Of a stretch of 64,000 bases of DNA, positions 1 through 11,260 are shown one piece after another. The stretch lies in contig VICG01000005.1 in the NCBI GenBank assembly GCA_008692225.1, positions 1 through 64,000 on the forward strand. The letters run 5' to 3'. Source of the stretch: Monilinia fructicola. Its lineage: Eukaryota > Ascomycota > Leotiomycetes > Helotiales > Sclerotiniaceae. The position numbers and the translations under genes were made by a program. How positions within the stretch are numbered: position 1 is the stretch's first letter; every line of letters begins with the position of its first letter. The notes under the pieces were generated by a model. It was not told where the DNA came from and did no database searches. It saw only the letters and a program-made list of their open reading frames with translations.

Positions 1-747
1 ATTATCTTTTTTTACATTTCCTTCATCTACGGATAATCAGATGGGTCTGAGACTTGAAGCGCATTGCGAATTGCATAGTTGGAGCGTCTGGTAGACACTG
101 GTCAAAAAGTATGTGTTCATGTATACCTGGCTGGGTTGATATGCACTAAGCGGTAATTAAATTTGATTAGTTTTCAAGTGATATAATGTTAATATTCATT
201 ATGTCAAAGCCAATCATAATTAGATGAGACAAAGCGTATCTACATTAAAGGTGCGCAACACTGTAATTTTGCATGAAGTAGAGCCAGGTAGTATTACTCG
301 AAAAGAACTGAATCACATTCGTATGAAGTTTTCACATCCAATACTAGATAATCGCAAAGTTAAGTTCAATGGCATGATATCGGCGACTTGTTAAGGTGTC
401 AGGATTCGAGAAGAGCCGAGTCGACGAGTGGTGGCGGAAATCATATAGAGCATCTGCATTCAAATATCGAAAGATCCCGGCCCCTGTGTATTGGTGTAAG
501 TTTGCTACACATTTTTAACATGTTTGCTTTGATTGTTGAGCCACAGAGATGAGAATCACAAGTGATGTGTATCCTAGAAGCTTGACTAGCGGAGATTGAA
601 AAAACCTCCCGGGGATGTAGGCAATCTGAGGAGGGTAGCGAATGAGGGCCGGAAAGGAGAAAAGTCGCCGGAGTCTAATGAAAAGTGCTGTTGAGTGATA
701 TTCTGCAAGTAATCTATACCTATGAAATTCAAGAATGGTGTTTGAAA

Positions 748-1077
748 ATGCAACAAACAAACCCGAGTCCAACTAACCCTAAGTTAGCCGGTGATAATGA
801 GAAGCGGGAGCTCCTTTTCGATACTCTGCATTTCTGCAGAAATCGGGCGAATAATTCACCACTAAACATGCAAATGTCTCCAGGTTTCCATTTTTTAGAC
901 CCTTCCCATGCACTACGCTCTATGAATCATGAAGCTGGATGCTTATATGTCAACTACAATCTTACTTTCTACTACGATACGCAACCTATTGAGATTGGAT
1001 TTGGTTGCATCTCGAAGCACCAAGTTAAACAAAATGTATTTGTAACTAATATCTTCAACCCAACAATTCTGAAGTGA
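748..1077 (+). CDS. Small ORF of unknown nature, possible relic
   Basis: A 109-residue ORF counted from the first true ATG; the open frame itself extends upstream to about 685 without an ATG. I do not recognise it. The C-terminal half contains AGCLYVNYNLTF, loosely like the strand motif found in many jelly-roll capsid proteins (G-x-L-x-V-x-Y-x-V/L), but this is a very short resemblance and nothing else supports a viral origin. No introns, domains or signal peptide are evident. It may be a chance ORF or a decayed gene fragment. Confidence 0.15.
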   Translation: MQQTNPSPTNPKLAGDNEKRELLFDTLHFCRNRANNSPLNMQMSPGFHFLDPSHALRSMNHEAGCLYVNYNLTFYYDTQPIEIGFGCISKHQVKQNVFVTNIFNPTILK

Positions 1078-2660
1078 ACTGGTGCCTTGCTTTAAGTCAT
1101 GTGGAACTTAAATGGTGCGGACAATATTGAAGCTCGGAAGCAGCCATGTTCACTTGCTCAAGGGCCTCCATCAACCGCTAGCAAATACACTTGTGATCTT
1201 TTTGACTTGCACTTCTAGAGTCTTGGAGAGCATAGAATATTCAATGAAGGAACACAAATGCCAAAAACATCCTGTCGCCAAAGTCTAGCAGACCTCAATG
1301 TCTCTCCATATGTCATATATCAACATTACGAGAGGTACAATCAAGACCCAGGATCTTCCCCGGGTCGATCACAAGTGCCGTCCCAACTTCCGTAGCTACT
1401 TAGCCAAGTCATAACTCTGTATGGTGTAGGATGCAGAACTAGTCCATTGAAAACGTGATGCTTGGCGACATAGACTGTACCATGATCGTCAGGCTGCAAA
1501 CGGATTTGTCTTCCTATATATATCAGGGCTACGAATGAGTTTTTGCGGTGACTCATCTGGAGAACCTGCAAGGCTGCGAAACTCCCAGCTAGTGTTCGAT
1601 GAGACCATTTGGCCGGTGCACTGGTGCATGAACTTAGAGCTGCCCTATCCTGTAACCTTGCTCACAACTTCATGATAGTGGATAATCACATACAGGAAGA
1701 AAGAGCCAACTGCAAAGTACCCACATTATCTTATGCAGCAAGCAATGGCTAAGATATTTTGACAATCACCATACATGAGTATAGAGAGAAAATTTCTCTA
1801 ACGTTCCTCTAGCGAAAGATAGCGCCTATGATCACAAAGAAACGGGGGGGGAGAAGGAGGCGGGGGAGATGGGTGGGTTAGATAGACTCATCACACTTGT
1901 AAGTCGTGACGAACCAAAAATCCACGGGGCTTTGTCAAACAACTAGCAATAATTCTTGGGCGCTTCCAGTGTATCAATATCAGAGCAGGATGGATGCTTT
2001 CACCATCACCAGGGCCAATGAGGGGAACAAATAGTTTTCAGCGCTAGTCAGCATGAGCACCCCGCCAAGGTCCGATTGAACCAACAGCCATACGGAGTAG
2101 TTTTTCCTTTGCCCAAAACTTCGGAACGTACAGTGCAGTGCAGTACAGTGTCATTGACAACGGTCGGGGGACAACGGATTAGAGTACCAGTATCATGAAA
2201 CGTCATACTTCATTCAACGTAACTTCGTCTGAACACGATGATTCATCATTCATGAAATCCAATTTGTCTGGAAATTATTAGCCAATGAATTCCGAATTTC
2301 TAAATGGCCTAACATCGAATGTGGGACAACAACCCTTTCTCTCTTGTCGTGGCCATTCCCAACAAGTTAATACAGTACTGACGGGTTAATAATTAACGTT
2401 AATGCTTCATCTCCAAAGAATTAGTTTTGATATTGATTATGGCCCGAGCTCAGGGCGGTTATATTTATTATATGTGTTTGTCCCATAGGAGGTGCCGGTA
2501 GATAACCTTACTAGGGAGAACTAGATAGATACTAGGCAGGGAGAGTACTCCGTAGATACTGTAGGTAATTTTAGTCACATGAAAATCTAATAGATGGGAT
2601 TTTGATATTTTGTTCATTTTCCGCAACAGCCGGCCGGTCTGTCTGTCTCATTTGAGTCTC

Positions 2661-2813
2661 ATTTGACTATTTGACTATTTGACTATTTGACTATTCGACT
2701 ATTCGACTATTCGACCATTCGATTATTCGACATTCGACTATTCGACTATTCGACTATTCGACCATTCGATTATTCGACATTCGACTATTCGACTATTCGA
2801 CTATTTGACTATT
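2661..2813. repeat. GACTATTC minisatellite with 47-bp higher-order period
   Basis: An 8-bp unit (gactattc/gactattt) is repeated for about 150 bp. Within it the longer block containing gaccattcgattattcgac recurs exactly 47 bp apart (2713 and 2760), so the array has a higher-order repeat probably made by unequal exchange or slippage. All frames over it give low-complexity translations and should not be called as genes. Confidence 0.9.
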
Positions 2814-5255
2814 TATCCATAATAAACCTACCAACTCAGCTCAGCTCAACTCAACTCAACTCAACTCAAGTACAGAAAGAAAGAAGAAGTACAGGGCATA
2901 GCTGCGAACTCCTCAAGAACTTGGGACCTGATGGACTGGGGTAAAAGCACAGACGAAAGACGACAAATGACAGACTGTAGTATCAATGGCTTTTTTGGTC
3001 TTCTGTTGGTTTTTAGTTTTAAAATAATAGGTTCTACATGAACTAGAGGAGTTTAGTTTATCATACCAGATCAGAATGATTCATGTGCATCATCGTCATC
3101 ATCATCATGTCATATGTTATTGTTTGTTTATTTACTCGAATAGAAGTTTGACAAGTGGATGAAGGGGGTTTTTTAAGGGTTTTGAATCATACATACACCA
3201 TTCATACTCCGTACATCCCATTAATACATCCATCCATTCATCCATCCATAGTAGAAGTTTCAGATTTTAAAAAGTCTCATGAGTTGAAGAATTAGGACAA
3301 AAAGACTTAACCTCGGTCGATCCTGACGTGCTACTTCGATCTTGTCGCCTTGTTTTGTATATCGTAGTTGAGAACTCGGTACAGTATGCAGGATTTGATA
3401 GTTCAAAGAATTAACGATCGATTTAATAAACTCCAGCCAAATGAAACAGATGAGGCTGGACAATAGAAAATGGAACATGGACCGTGAAAATTGGAAGATG
3501 GGAGGTGAAAAGATTGATAGGCAAGAGAAGCGGTGAGTATTGTCAGGGGTCTTGACCGCGAGGCTCGAGCATCTCTTAGAAGTTAGTACAGGACAGCATT
3601 TACTATTTACTATTTGCTATCAAGGAATCTAGGAATCTAGAAATCTAGGTGTCTAGGTATCTATGTGTCTAGGTACAGTACAAGCAATTCGTATGTACTA
3701 TATAGTCAATTGGGAGGCTGAAATAAATAAATAGATGATATGGTCATGATCATGACAAGTAAGGTATTAAAGGGGGAGGTATACCATACCCGAGTATATA
3801 CCCTCAGTACAACAACATCTAATTACACATCATTCTCATTCTCACTCATCTCGAAAGATGGGATATCAACCGCGAGAGCAGAAGTTAGACCACTCTACAA
3901 TCATTTCTACAAAGTTACACGCATATCAAATCAAATCGGCAAAATTATGGGGGAATGCGAGTCGCTCACTGCATCGATTCAACTGTTCAACAGATACTAT
4001 ACTATCCTCTCCGCACACTATACCGTACTATATTACGCTATATCCCATGTCAATGCAACGTACTCTGTACTGTACATGCAATACGGATGAAGTCCATTTA
4101 TAAAACCGATATCCGAGATACCCCTTCTTACCTTTGTTTTTTCCGTTGGTTGACATTTGGCTCATAGGTTCAAGTTGGTAATTTATCATTGGATGTGTTT
4201 CGTTCCATGAATGGGTGAGTGGATATTTGAATATCTAGATACCTGGATACCTGGATACAGTATGTATGGAACTACTGTGCCGTATGGGAGTACTACAGAG
4301 TAGATAGGCACTGTACACTGTACAGTATGTAATGTATGTAGGGAGGTAGGGAGGTAGGCAGTTGCAGGTTACTCTTGAGTGGATTAAGGATGGGGCCGTA
4401 CCGGGGGAATCTTTCCTTCCTTGAAAGTTGAATCCCTCTACAAGTCAGAATCCACAAATCCACAAATCCAATAACACGACTGCAGTCAAGCAGTCAGGCC
4501 AGTCAAGGGAGGAAGAGAGAACTCAAGGGCTCAAGGGCTCAAGGGCTCAAGAGTCAAGAGTCAGTCAACAAGGTACAACTCGAGGCGAATAGTATCATTA
4601 ATGTGTTGTTTAGTTACTTTTAGGCATGAATGACAACGAATTATCTTCATCCAAGACGAGATGAATTGATGAATTTCAACTTTCACCGGATTATCACGGG
4701 ATATACTAACCCAAATTTGATCTGACACGTCTTACCTTGAACTCCACTGTTCGGCGCCACATGGTCTTTGCTTGCATGGCATAACAGGAAGAGAAAGAAA
4801 GGGAAAGGGAACGGGAACGGGAAAAAAAAGAATAATAAAATACTTATCAGAGGGAAAACGGATCAAGAGTTTCCTTCACAATTATTTTACTCTATTTTAT
4901 CTCATTCGATTCCATAGACGAATTCATCTATTCCGTATTCTTATCAAATTTAACTTTTGTTGATATCCATTCACCCAACCCCTTCATTTTTGTTATATTC
5001 AATATCTTGACTTCCACCCTCATCTCATCATCTCATCATCTCATCTCCATGGAAATCCTTTCAACAACATGATCGTCAAACCAAGCATGAAAGTTGGTCG
5101 ATAATCGAATAACCTCACCCAAAGATACTACCGTACCAGACCAGAAGTATCCAACCCATTTAACCTGATACCATAAAGAAAGAGAAGCATCACCCTCATC
5201 ACAACTGATACAACTACTTCGTCTACCTCATCATCAATACCTTCCAACGCCCAAT

Positions 5256-8200
5256 ATGTCGTTGAACGGTAGTCGTTCCGTTCTTAATCGATGGAAGAAA
5301 AACCGTACCCAATCGGGTATATCTACCAATTCCGCACCACCTGGAACAAATACTGGTGCGACTACGGCCAGACCAACCACATCAGGTGGGCTTAATTCAT
5401 GGACAGAATACAATCCAAGCTCAGAAGAACCATTTCAAAAAGCTGTTGAAGAAGCTGTCTTGAATGTCCTCAATAGCGATGCTTTCAGAAATGTCATTGC
5501 ATCTCAAATCGATCCCGTGACTGCTGCTCTTTCTCGACAGCAAGAAAAGTTAAATGCTTTGAAAGCTTCAACTTTGAATCTTGAGTCATCCTTCAGTTCA
5601 GCAAACATAAAATCTACTTTGGATCCAGCTCTCAAACCAATCAGTCAATTGATTGATGATGTTCCAGACACGGAGGATGAAATCGAGTCTCTTGTGGAAG
5701 GTCAAAAGAAGATCCTAGAGATCTTGAAATCATTAGATGAGCGCTTGACTGGGTTAGACACGAAGTTTGAGGAGTTTGGGGAGAAGATAACGAGCCTTGA
5801 TGGAGAGATTGTTAACGCAGACCTGAGATCAGCCATCCGATTTGGAGAACTATCCAATGAATTGCAAGACCGAAACAAGATGCTCGGGGAAAGACTATGG
5901 TCTGTGGAAGGAGATTTGGGTAAGAAGATTGACGGTAGTCACCGAAAGTTGGTTGGTTTAGTTGAGGACCTAGGAAAGTCAAGTCGAAATGTCATCAACA
6001 AGGTTTCTTCAATGGAATTTGACTCGTCATCCTCGAATTCTAGTAAACTCGATGAGATGTTGAATGAAAACTCTCAGATGGTTGATAGAATGGAAAGCTT
6101 AAAGAAGAGTGTGTCGAAGTTGGATGAATCTCAAAAGAATATTCAGAGTACAGAAAAAGGATTGGCTCGCAATATTCAAGAGGTCCGCGATATTGTCTCT
6201 TCTCTCAACACTTCATCACTTGAACACCACTCAAAGAGATTGGATGATATTGAAAGAAGCATAATTGCTGTTCGAAAGGAATTGGAAGGTCAGGGACACT
6301 TGGCCTCTATCGACTCGAAATTGCTATCGACAAACACATCTCGTCTCAGCAATATCATCGAGCAAGTTACCAAGATCAATGAAGTTGTCGAATCTGTCAA
6401 TGAGCATGTCACAGCCAATGACCAATCTATCCACGTTTCGAACTCTGAAAAGTTGGAGTCTCTTTCCTCAACAACGACAACCGTGAAAGATGCCATCGAT
6501 CGAGTCGAGCAACACGTGAAGACATTGAATACATCTCAATTCGATGCCCACAGAGATAAGCTCACCATGATCGCATCGATGATGACTAGTTTCGCTGAAT
6601 CAATGGCCGGTATTCAAGATGGTGTCTCCAAAACAACTTTAGCTCTTCTCCCAAGCAATGAAGTACCCAGGTTCGATGATTTGGCTAGTCGATTGTCGGA
6701 CATGCGAGCAGAAATTGATGCAAGACTTGAGGCTCAAAGCAACTCCCTCGAAGATATCCACAAACAGACAGTATTGCCAATAGATACCAAGAAATTGGAT
6801 GATATTGCTACTCTAATCAATGGCTTCCAATCTGCATCTCATAGCGATTCTCTAGCTACAATCTTGGAATCTCACACTACTAAACTTGATACTATTTCTC
6901 ACGATATATCATCTCTCCATTCTGGTACCGAAACTACTCTCAAGACCATCACAGTCAGTCTAGAGACCATCGATCAGCACGTTGAGAATGGAACTGCTAC
7001 TGGACGAGAAAGCATTAAAGAGGTTGCAGCCTTGAAAGCCCTCGTTGATACTATCAAGGACGGAAGCAAAGACAATGAAATTATAGAAGCGATCAAGAAT
7101 CTGGATACTTCTCTCACTTCATCAACTTCAGATGTCAAGACTGAAGAGGTTATCCAAGCGCTAGAGGCTATCAAGAATGTCGCTGGCTCCAACGCTCAAA
7201 CAATCGGAGCTGTTCATACCGACGTCTTGGAGATTAAGAATGTGGCCGCTGGCCTAGATTCTGAATTGAAAAATCTAAGCTCAATTTTGACAACCACTAC
7301 AAGCGAGTTGAGGTCGGACATCAAGAATATTGATTTCGGTCCAACAAACACATCTCTCGATGCACTGAGCAGAGATGTCCAATCCACCTACAAAACCTCC
7401 GTGGAAACGGCCGGAAATCTGGCTGCCCTTCCGGAAGCATTTACTAACATCAGGTCGCACGTATCATCCGAGAACGTTTCAATGAACATGTCGATAGATT
7501 CCATATCAAAGTTTGTAGCATCCATTGATGAGGCAATCAAGGAGACTGGGAGAGACGTTCAAGGTAATACTGAGATGTTGACAAACATCAAGTCAAGCGT
7601 TGCTACAAGTACCAATGACATTAGATTCCTTCTAGATAAACAGGTTCCCCTGATTCGCCAGGATATCCAGGCTATCGATCTCAGTGAACTCGAGTCCGCT
7701 GCCACCAAGAATCAAGAATCCATTGATTCTATTGAAAAGACCGTACCCCAGATACTTAAGATCGCCAATGACCATGCATCGGCCTTGTCCCAACTGGACT
7801 ACAAGATGAAGTACCTTATCGGAGGAGACATTGCAAAGATTGGAAAAGCAATTGAGGCCGTGGACCAAGCCCTATCAAAGGCCGCTCTGGAAACCATAAG
7901 CGCCGTGGAAGGCAACGCAGCGAGGCTTTCAAATATCCGTGAGACAGTTTTAGATACTTATACTACCGTGGATACATTGACCCGTACTGACATTCCTGGT
8001 ATCAGCTATTCCCTCTCGAGCCTCCAGACACTCCAAAGAGAGTCCAATTCTCAAGCCCTGGAAAAATTGCAGAACTGTGACAACGCCACTGGATCCGTCC
8101 GTGACGCCGTTGAACATATCTCTACAAAAATAAACGACAACACCGCCCTCCTCTCAAACATCAAGAACGACTTGATTTCATCGGCTGAAATAAACTCTTC

Positions 8201-8810
8201 AACGATCCATACCTTATCTTCGAATATTCTCAACCTCGATGCAACCATGGGGCAAACCACAACCGCCGTACGCGTTAATGGAGCAGCTCTAGCCCGAATC
8301 GATAAAGATGTTCTCGAAACTGGTGCACAAGTGAAATCGGTTATTCTTGAAGGAAATAAACGACTTACCAAGGAACTCGACAAAGCAGTCTCACAACTCG
8401 ACGAATTGTCTCATGACAACGGTACGCGAATCCGTGGAATCTCCGATTTTGTTTTTCCAAAGATTGAAAGCGAGATGAAAGGCATTCACAGCACTCTTGA
8501 AAGATTAACGCACAACAACGTTGATGGACTAAGACGAACTCGCGATGCTCTGGCCGTTATTGGCACCAAGATAGCGGGCACTTCTAGAAAATTTGATGAT
8601 TTGGTTGATGCTGTTCATTCGAGTGATGATCTGGATCATTCATCTCCCAGTAAAACTTTTGGAGGAAATGGAAAGGTTCCTGGAGAGCTTCGTATACTTG
8701 GGACGAGAAGGAGTAGGGGTGGGAGTAATGCTAGTAGCACCAAGGACGGTCCTTCTTTGAGCGGTTTGAGATTGCAGGCATTTACGCAAGGGCATTCAAG
8801 TTTATCATGA
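5256..8810 (+). CDS. Large coiled-coil protein, function unknown
   Basis: A single uninterrupted 1184-residue ORF starting at an ATG after a pyrimidine-rich leader. Residues 1-50 are basic and Ser/Thr/Gly-rich and probably disordered. From about residue 60 to 1125 the protein is almost entirely helical: heptad-like spacing of Leu/Ile/Val with abundant Ser, Asp, Asn, Lys, and repeated phrases of the type LDxIxxxIxxL and SxLExxSKRLDDIE. The last 60 residues are Gly/Ser/Arg-rich. There is no catalytic motif, signal peptide or membrane segment. The pattern resembles long fibrous or SMC-like coiled coils and phage tape-measure style repeats, but no ATPase head is present. A structural or cytoskeletal/septal scaffold is an inference only. 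Codon use and lack of frameshift argue for a real expressed gene. Confidence 0.85.
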   Translation: MSLNGSRSVLNRWKKNRTQSGISTNSAPPGTNTGATTARPTTSGGLNSWTEYNPSSEEPFQKAVEEAVLNVLNSDAFRNVIASQIDPVTAALSRQQEKLNALKASTLNLESSFSSANIKSTLDPALKPISQLIDDVPDTEDEIESLVEGQKKILEILKSLDERLTGLDTKFEEFGEKITSLDGEIVNADLRSAIRFGELSNELQDRNKMLGERLWSVEGDLGKKIDGSHRKLVGLVEDLGKSSRNVINKVSSMEFDSSSSNSSKLDEMLNENSQMVDRMESLKKSVSKLDESQKNIQSTEKGLARNIQEVRDIVSSLNTSSLEHHSKRLDDIERSIIAVRKELEGQGHLASIDSKLLSTNTSRLSNIIEQVTKINEVVESVNEHVTANDQSIHVSNSEKLESLSSTTTTVKDAIDRVEQHVKTLNTSQFDAHRDKLTMIASMMTSFAESMAGIQDGVSKTTLALLPSNEVPRFDDLASRLSDMRAEIDARLEAQSNSLEDIHKQTVLPIDTKKLDDIATLINGFQSASHSDSLATILESHTTKLDTISHDISSLHSGTETTLKTITVSLETIDQHVENGTATGRESIKEVAALKALVDTIKDGSKDNEIIEAIKNLDTSLTSSTSDVKTEEVIQALEAIKNVAGSNAQTIGAVHTDVLEIKNVAAGLDSELKNLSSILTTTTSELRSDIKNIDFGPTNTSLDALSRDVQSTYKTSVETAGNLAALPEAFTNIRSHVSSENVSMNMSIDSISKFVASIDEAIKETGRDVQGNTEMLTNIKSSVATSTNDIRFLLDKQVPLIRQDIQAIDLSELESAATKNQESIDSIEKTVPQILKIANDHASALSQLDYKMKYLIGGDIAKIGKAIEAVDQALSKAALETISAVEGNAARLSNIRETVLDTYTTVDTLTRTDIPGISYSLSSLQTLQRESNSQALEKLQNCDNATGSVRDAVEHISTKINDNTALLSNIKNDLISSAEINSSTIHTLSSNILNLDATMGQTTTAVRVNGAALARIDKDVLETGAQVKSVILEGNKRLTKELDKAVSQLDELSHDNGTRIRGISDFVFPKIESEMKGIHSTLERLTHNNVDGLRRTRDALAVIGTKIAGTSRKFDDLVDAVHSSDDLDHSSPSKTFGGNGKVPGELRILGTRRSRGGSNASSTKDGPSLSGLRLQAFTQGHSSLS

Positions 8811-9640
8811 CAATTCTAAGAGGATTTCTTTTGTTTTGTGGATAATATTTTCCGTTGAGGGATTCATTTACTATTCGAATTTTCGTTGGTTCTTGATGAT
8901 GAGATGATGGCATGAACGCGAGCATGAGCATGAGCATAAGCACGGTATTTGCATTTGGGAGGTGTAAGGATTGGGCATGATCTAGATTTGATATTATGGG
9001 ATGGGATTGATGATACGCGCATATGAATGGGATGACAGCGGGGTTAATGATGACCTAAAGGTTCAGAAAGTTGAGATATTAGATGCATTTTTCTTTTTTA
9101 CTTTTTAAATATACCACTTGATCATAGCATATCAAATTGTTTTAGCCGGGGGCTCTAGTCTTAAGTTCCTTTATTATCATGATTTACTATGAATTGTTGA
9201 TGTGAGACCTCGGCTACATGAAAGCAGGCGTTTGGAAGACTATTTCTCTGGACAACCCCTTTGGTGAGGAGGCGCGTAGGGAAGGGTTTTCAATTTCAAT
9301 TGTCTCCATTTGATAGATTAGATGAGAATGGACAAAATAGTTCATCGGGAGAGCTACATTATATTGGATATGAAGGCAGAAAGAGCAAAACGGCCATGCA
9401 TATGCGAGCAAGAACGAAACGGCACGACATGAAGCCACAAGTAGACACTGCATTATATATAGCATAGCATAGACATTCTGCATGCAAGATGAGGCAGAAC
9501 TTTGAATTATCAACATGCGTGACTAGAGACATTGGGCGCTAGTCTTTCTAGCGCGAGGCTGCAACAACTCCGCAAAATTATCCATAGCCTTCTTCCCCCC
9601 TCGACACCCGACATCAACACTGTAAGCTTCATATTGCTCT
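8811..9640. other. Intergenic spacer between coiled-coil gene and TatD gene
   Basis: Holds the 3' end of the coiled-coil gene (AT-rich, gatgag/atgagc simple motifs) and the promoter of the TatD gene. No additional coding signal was seen. Confidence 0.6.
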
Positions 9641-10908
9641 ATGAATCATCTTCGCCCACTGCATAGATTCACAATCTCACTTTCTAGACCAAGAGCAAAT
9701 TCTGTGACATCTCTAAAGGCCTGTTGTCGCAGATTTACCATGTCTACCTCCACCAATGGTATCCTTGAAGCTGTGCAAGCAAACAAGCCCCGCTATGTAG
9801 ATGTACATTCTCCCGCCCAAATCCCTAGCATTCGATGTCGAATACAATAGCTGATCAACTTATGCACAGTAGATTGGCATAAACCTTACCGACCCCGTCT
9901 ACTCGGGCATCTACTACGATACGCAACGGCACCCAGCCGACCTTCGCTCCGTCATATCTCGAGCCATCACCGCAGGATGTGAAAAGCTCATCGTTACCGG
10001 GTCCGATTTGGAAGAGTCTCGAAAGGCTGTAGAATTATCCAAGGAACATTGTATGTGACCCACCGCTAGAAATGCAGGAATGAGAAATGAGAGAATGCAG
10101 TAGCAAAAGCTAACAGCGAATTCCATAGCCGGAGTCCTCTTTGCTACTGTTGGAGTTCACCCTTGTTCCTGTCTCCAATTCACAAAAGCTCCAAATAATC
10201 CTGAAAGGTACCTTCGAGAGCTTGAGGAGCTGGCATTGGAAGCAAAGGACACGAATCACTGTGTAGCATTCGGTGAAATCGGGCTCGATTACGATCGTCT
10301 TACGCTTTGCCCGAAAGATGCTCAGTTAGAATACTTTGAAAAAACAGCTCGACATAGCAACCCGCCTACATCTTCCCCTCTTCCTACATTCACGCGCTGC
10401 TCATGAAGATTTTGTACGGATTTTAAAGGCGAGATTGGAGGAATTACCCAAGAGAGGGGTGGTGCATAGCTTTACGGGGACGAAAGAGGAAATGGATGAA
10501 TTGGTTAATTTGGGGTTTGATATTGGGGTGAATGGATGTTCATTGAAGACGGAAGAGAATTTGGAAGTGGTGAAAGCGATACCTATGGAGAGGCTCCAGA
10601 TTGAGACGGATGGGCCGTGGTGTGAAATACGACCTAGTCATGCAAGTTCTAAATGGTTGAAGGGATTTGAGGAAGGGAAAGATGGGGAAGGAATGAGTGA
10701 GGGTGAGAGATCTATAGAGGGTGGCAAGGGTTGGAAGAGTGTGAAGAAGGAGAAATGGTTAGAAGGAGCCATGGTAAAGGGTAGAAATGAACCGTGTATG
10801 ATTGGACGAGTGGCGTGGGTCGTCGCCAGGGTCAAAGGAGTGAGTGTGAAAGAAGTTAGGGAGGCAGCATGGGAAAATAGCTGCAAGATGTTCAATTTAG
10901 GGTTATGA
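9641..10908 (+). CDS. TatD-family metal-dependent DNase, three exons, one apparent frameshift
   Basis: TatD hydrolases are metal-dependent nucleases with a TIM-barrel fold. Exons are 9641-9802, 9873-10050 and 10129-10908; the 70- and 78-bp introns begin GTACAT and GTATGT, and the second has a gctaac branch point. Joined, they encode the family signatures GINLTDP, TVGVHPC, GEIGLDYDR, LFLHSRAAHEDF, VVHSFTG and ETDGPWCEIRPSH, whose His, Glu and Asp residues bind metal. The first ATG adds about 33 basic, Ser/Arg-rich residues (Arg but few acidic), resembling a mitochondrial presequence; a second in-frame ATG at 9740 starts right before the conserved domain. In exon 3 the frame changes at a run of six A (10339-10344): five A would give YFEKQLDIATRL without interruption, and total exon length then fits exactly. 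I treat this as a probable base-call error rather than a pseudogene. Confidence 0.88.
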
Positions 10909-11260
10909 GAGCTGTATCCTTGGCTTAGATTATAATCGCGTACATGTACATACTAGATAATGTAACTTAGAGGCAAGATTAGATCAGTATGGTTTCTTCC
11001 ACTGGAACCTTTTGGAAATTGGAGGCCATGTCACAACAGCTTCTTGGTTAATTCCTGTATCCCTTGCATCTCGCGCAGCGCCGCTTCTCGGATTTAGATC
11101 TCGCGATCCGAGCCTCGTGTAAATGCTACTATTTAGTGATGCGAGTCCCATAAACACCGACATGACTATAGTAAGCCTTCAACTCCAGGTATCACCATCC
11201 ATCCAAACTCCAAAACCAAAACCTCCCAATACAATCAGACATACTCATTAAAAGCGTGAC
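10909..11260. other. Convergent spacer between TatD and CHL4 genes
   Basis: A 350-bp region between two convergent 3' ends. It is moderately AT-rich and shows no ORF or RNA signature. Confidence 0.6.

Larger units (their letters stand above)
1..5255. other. Gene-poor spacer with minisatellites
   Basis: I see no convincing conserved gene here. The stretch holds low-complexity DNA: the GACTATTC minisatellite near 2.66-2.81 kb, a short ctcaaggg repeat near 4.52-4.55 kb, and three exact copies of the 9-mer TACGGAGTA/TACTCCGTA (2091, 2546, 3205). The last several hundred bases are pyrimidine-rich with repeated catcat motifs, as expected for promoter and 5' leader of the coiled-coil gene that begins at 5256. 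One small ORF at 748-1077 is listed separately at low confidence. Confidence 0.6.

Noticed and set aside
1341..1571. 76-residue minus-strand ORF
   Set aside because: Considered as a relic together with the ORF at 748-1077, but no motif or continuity supports it.
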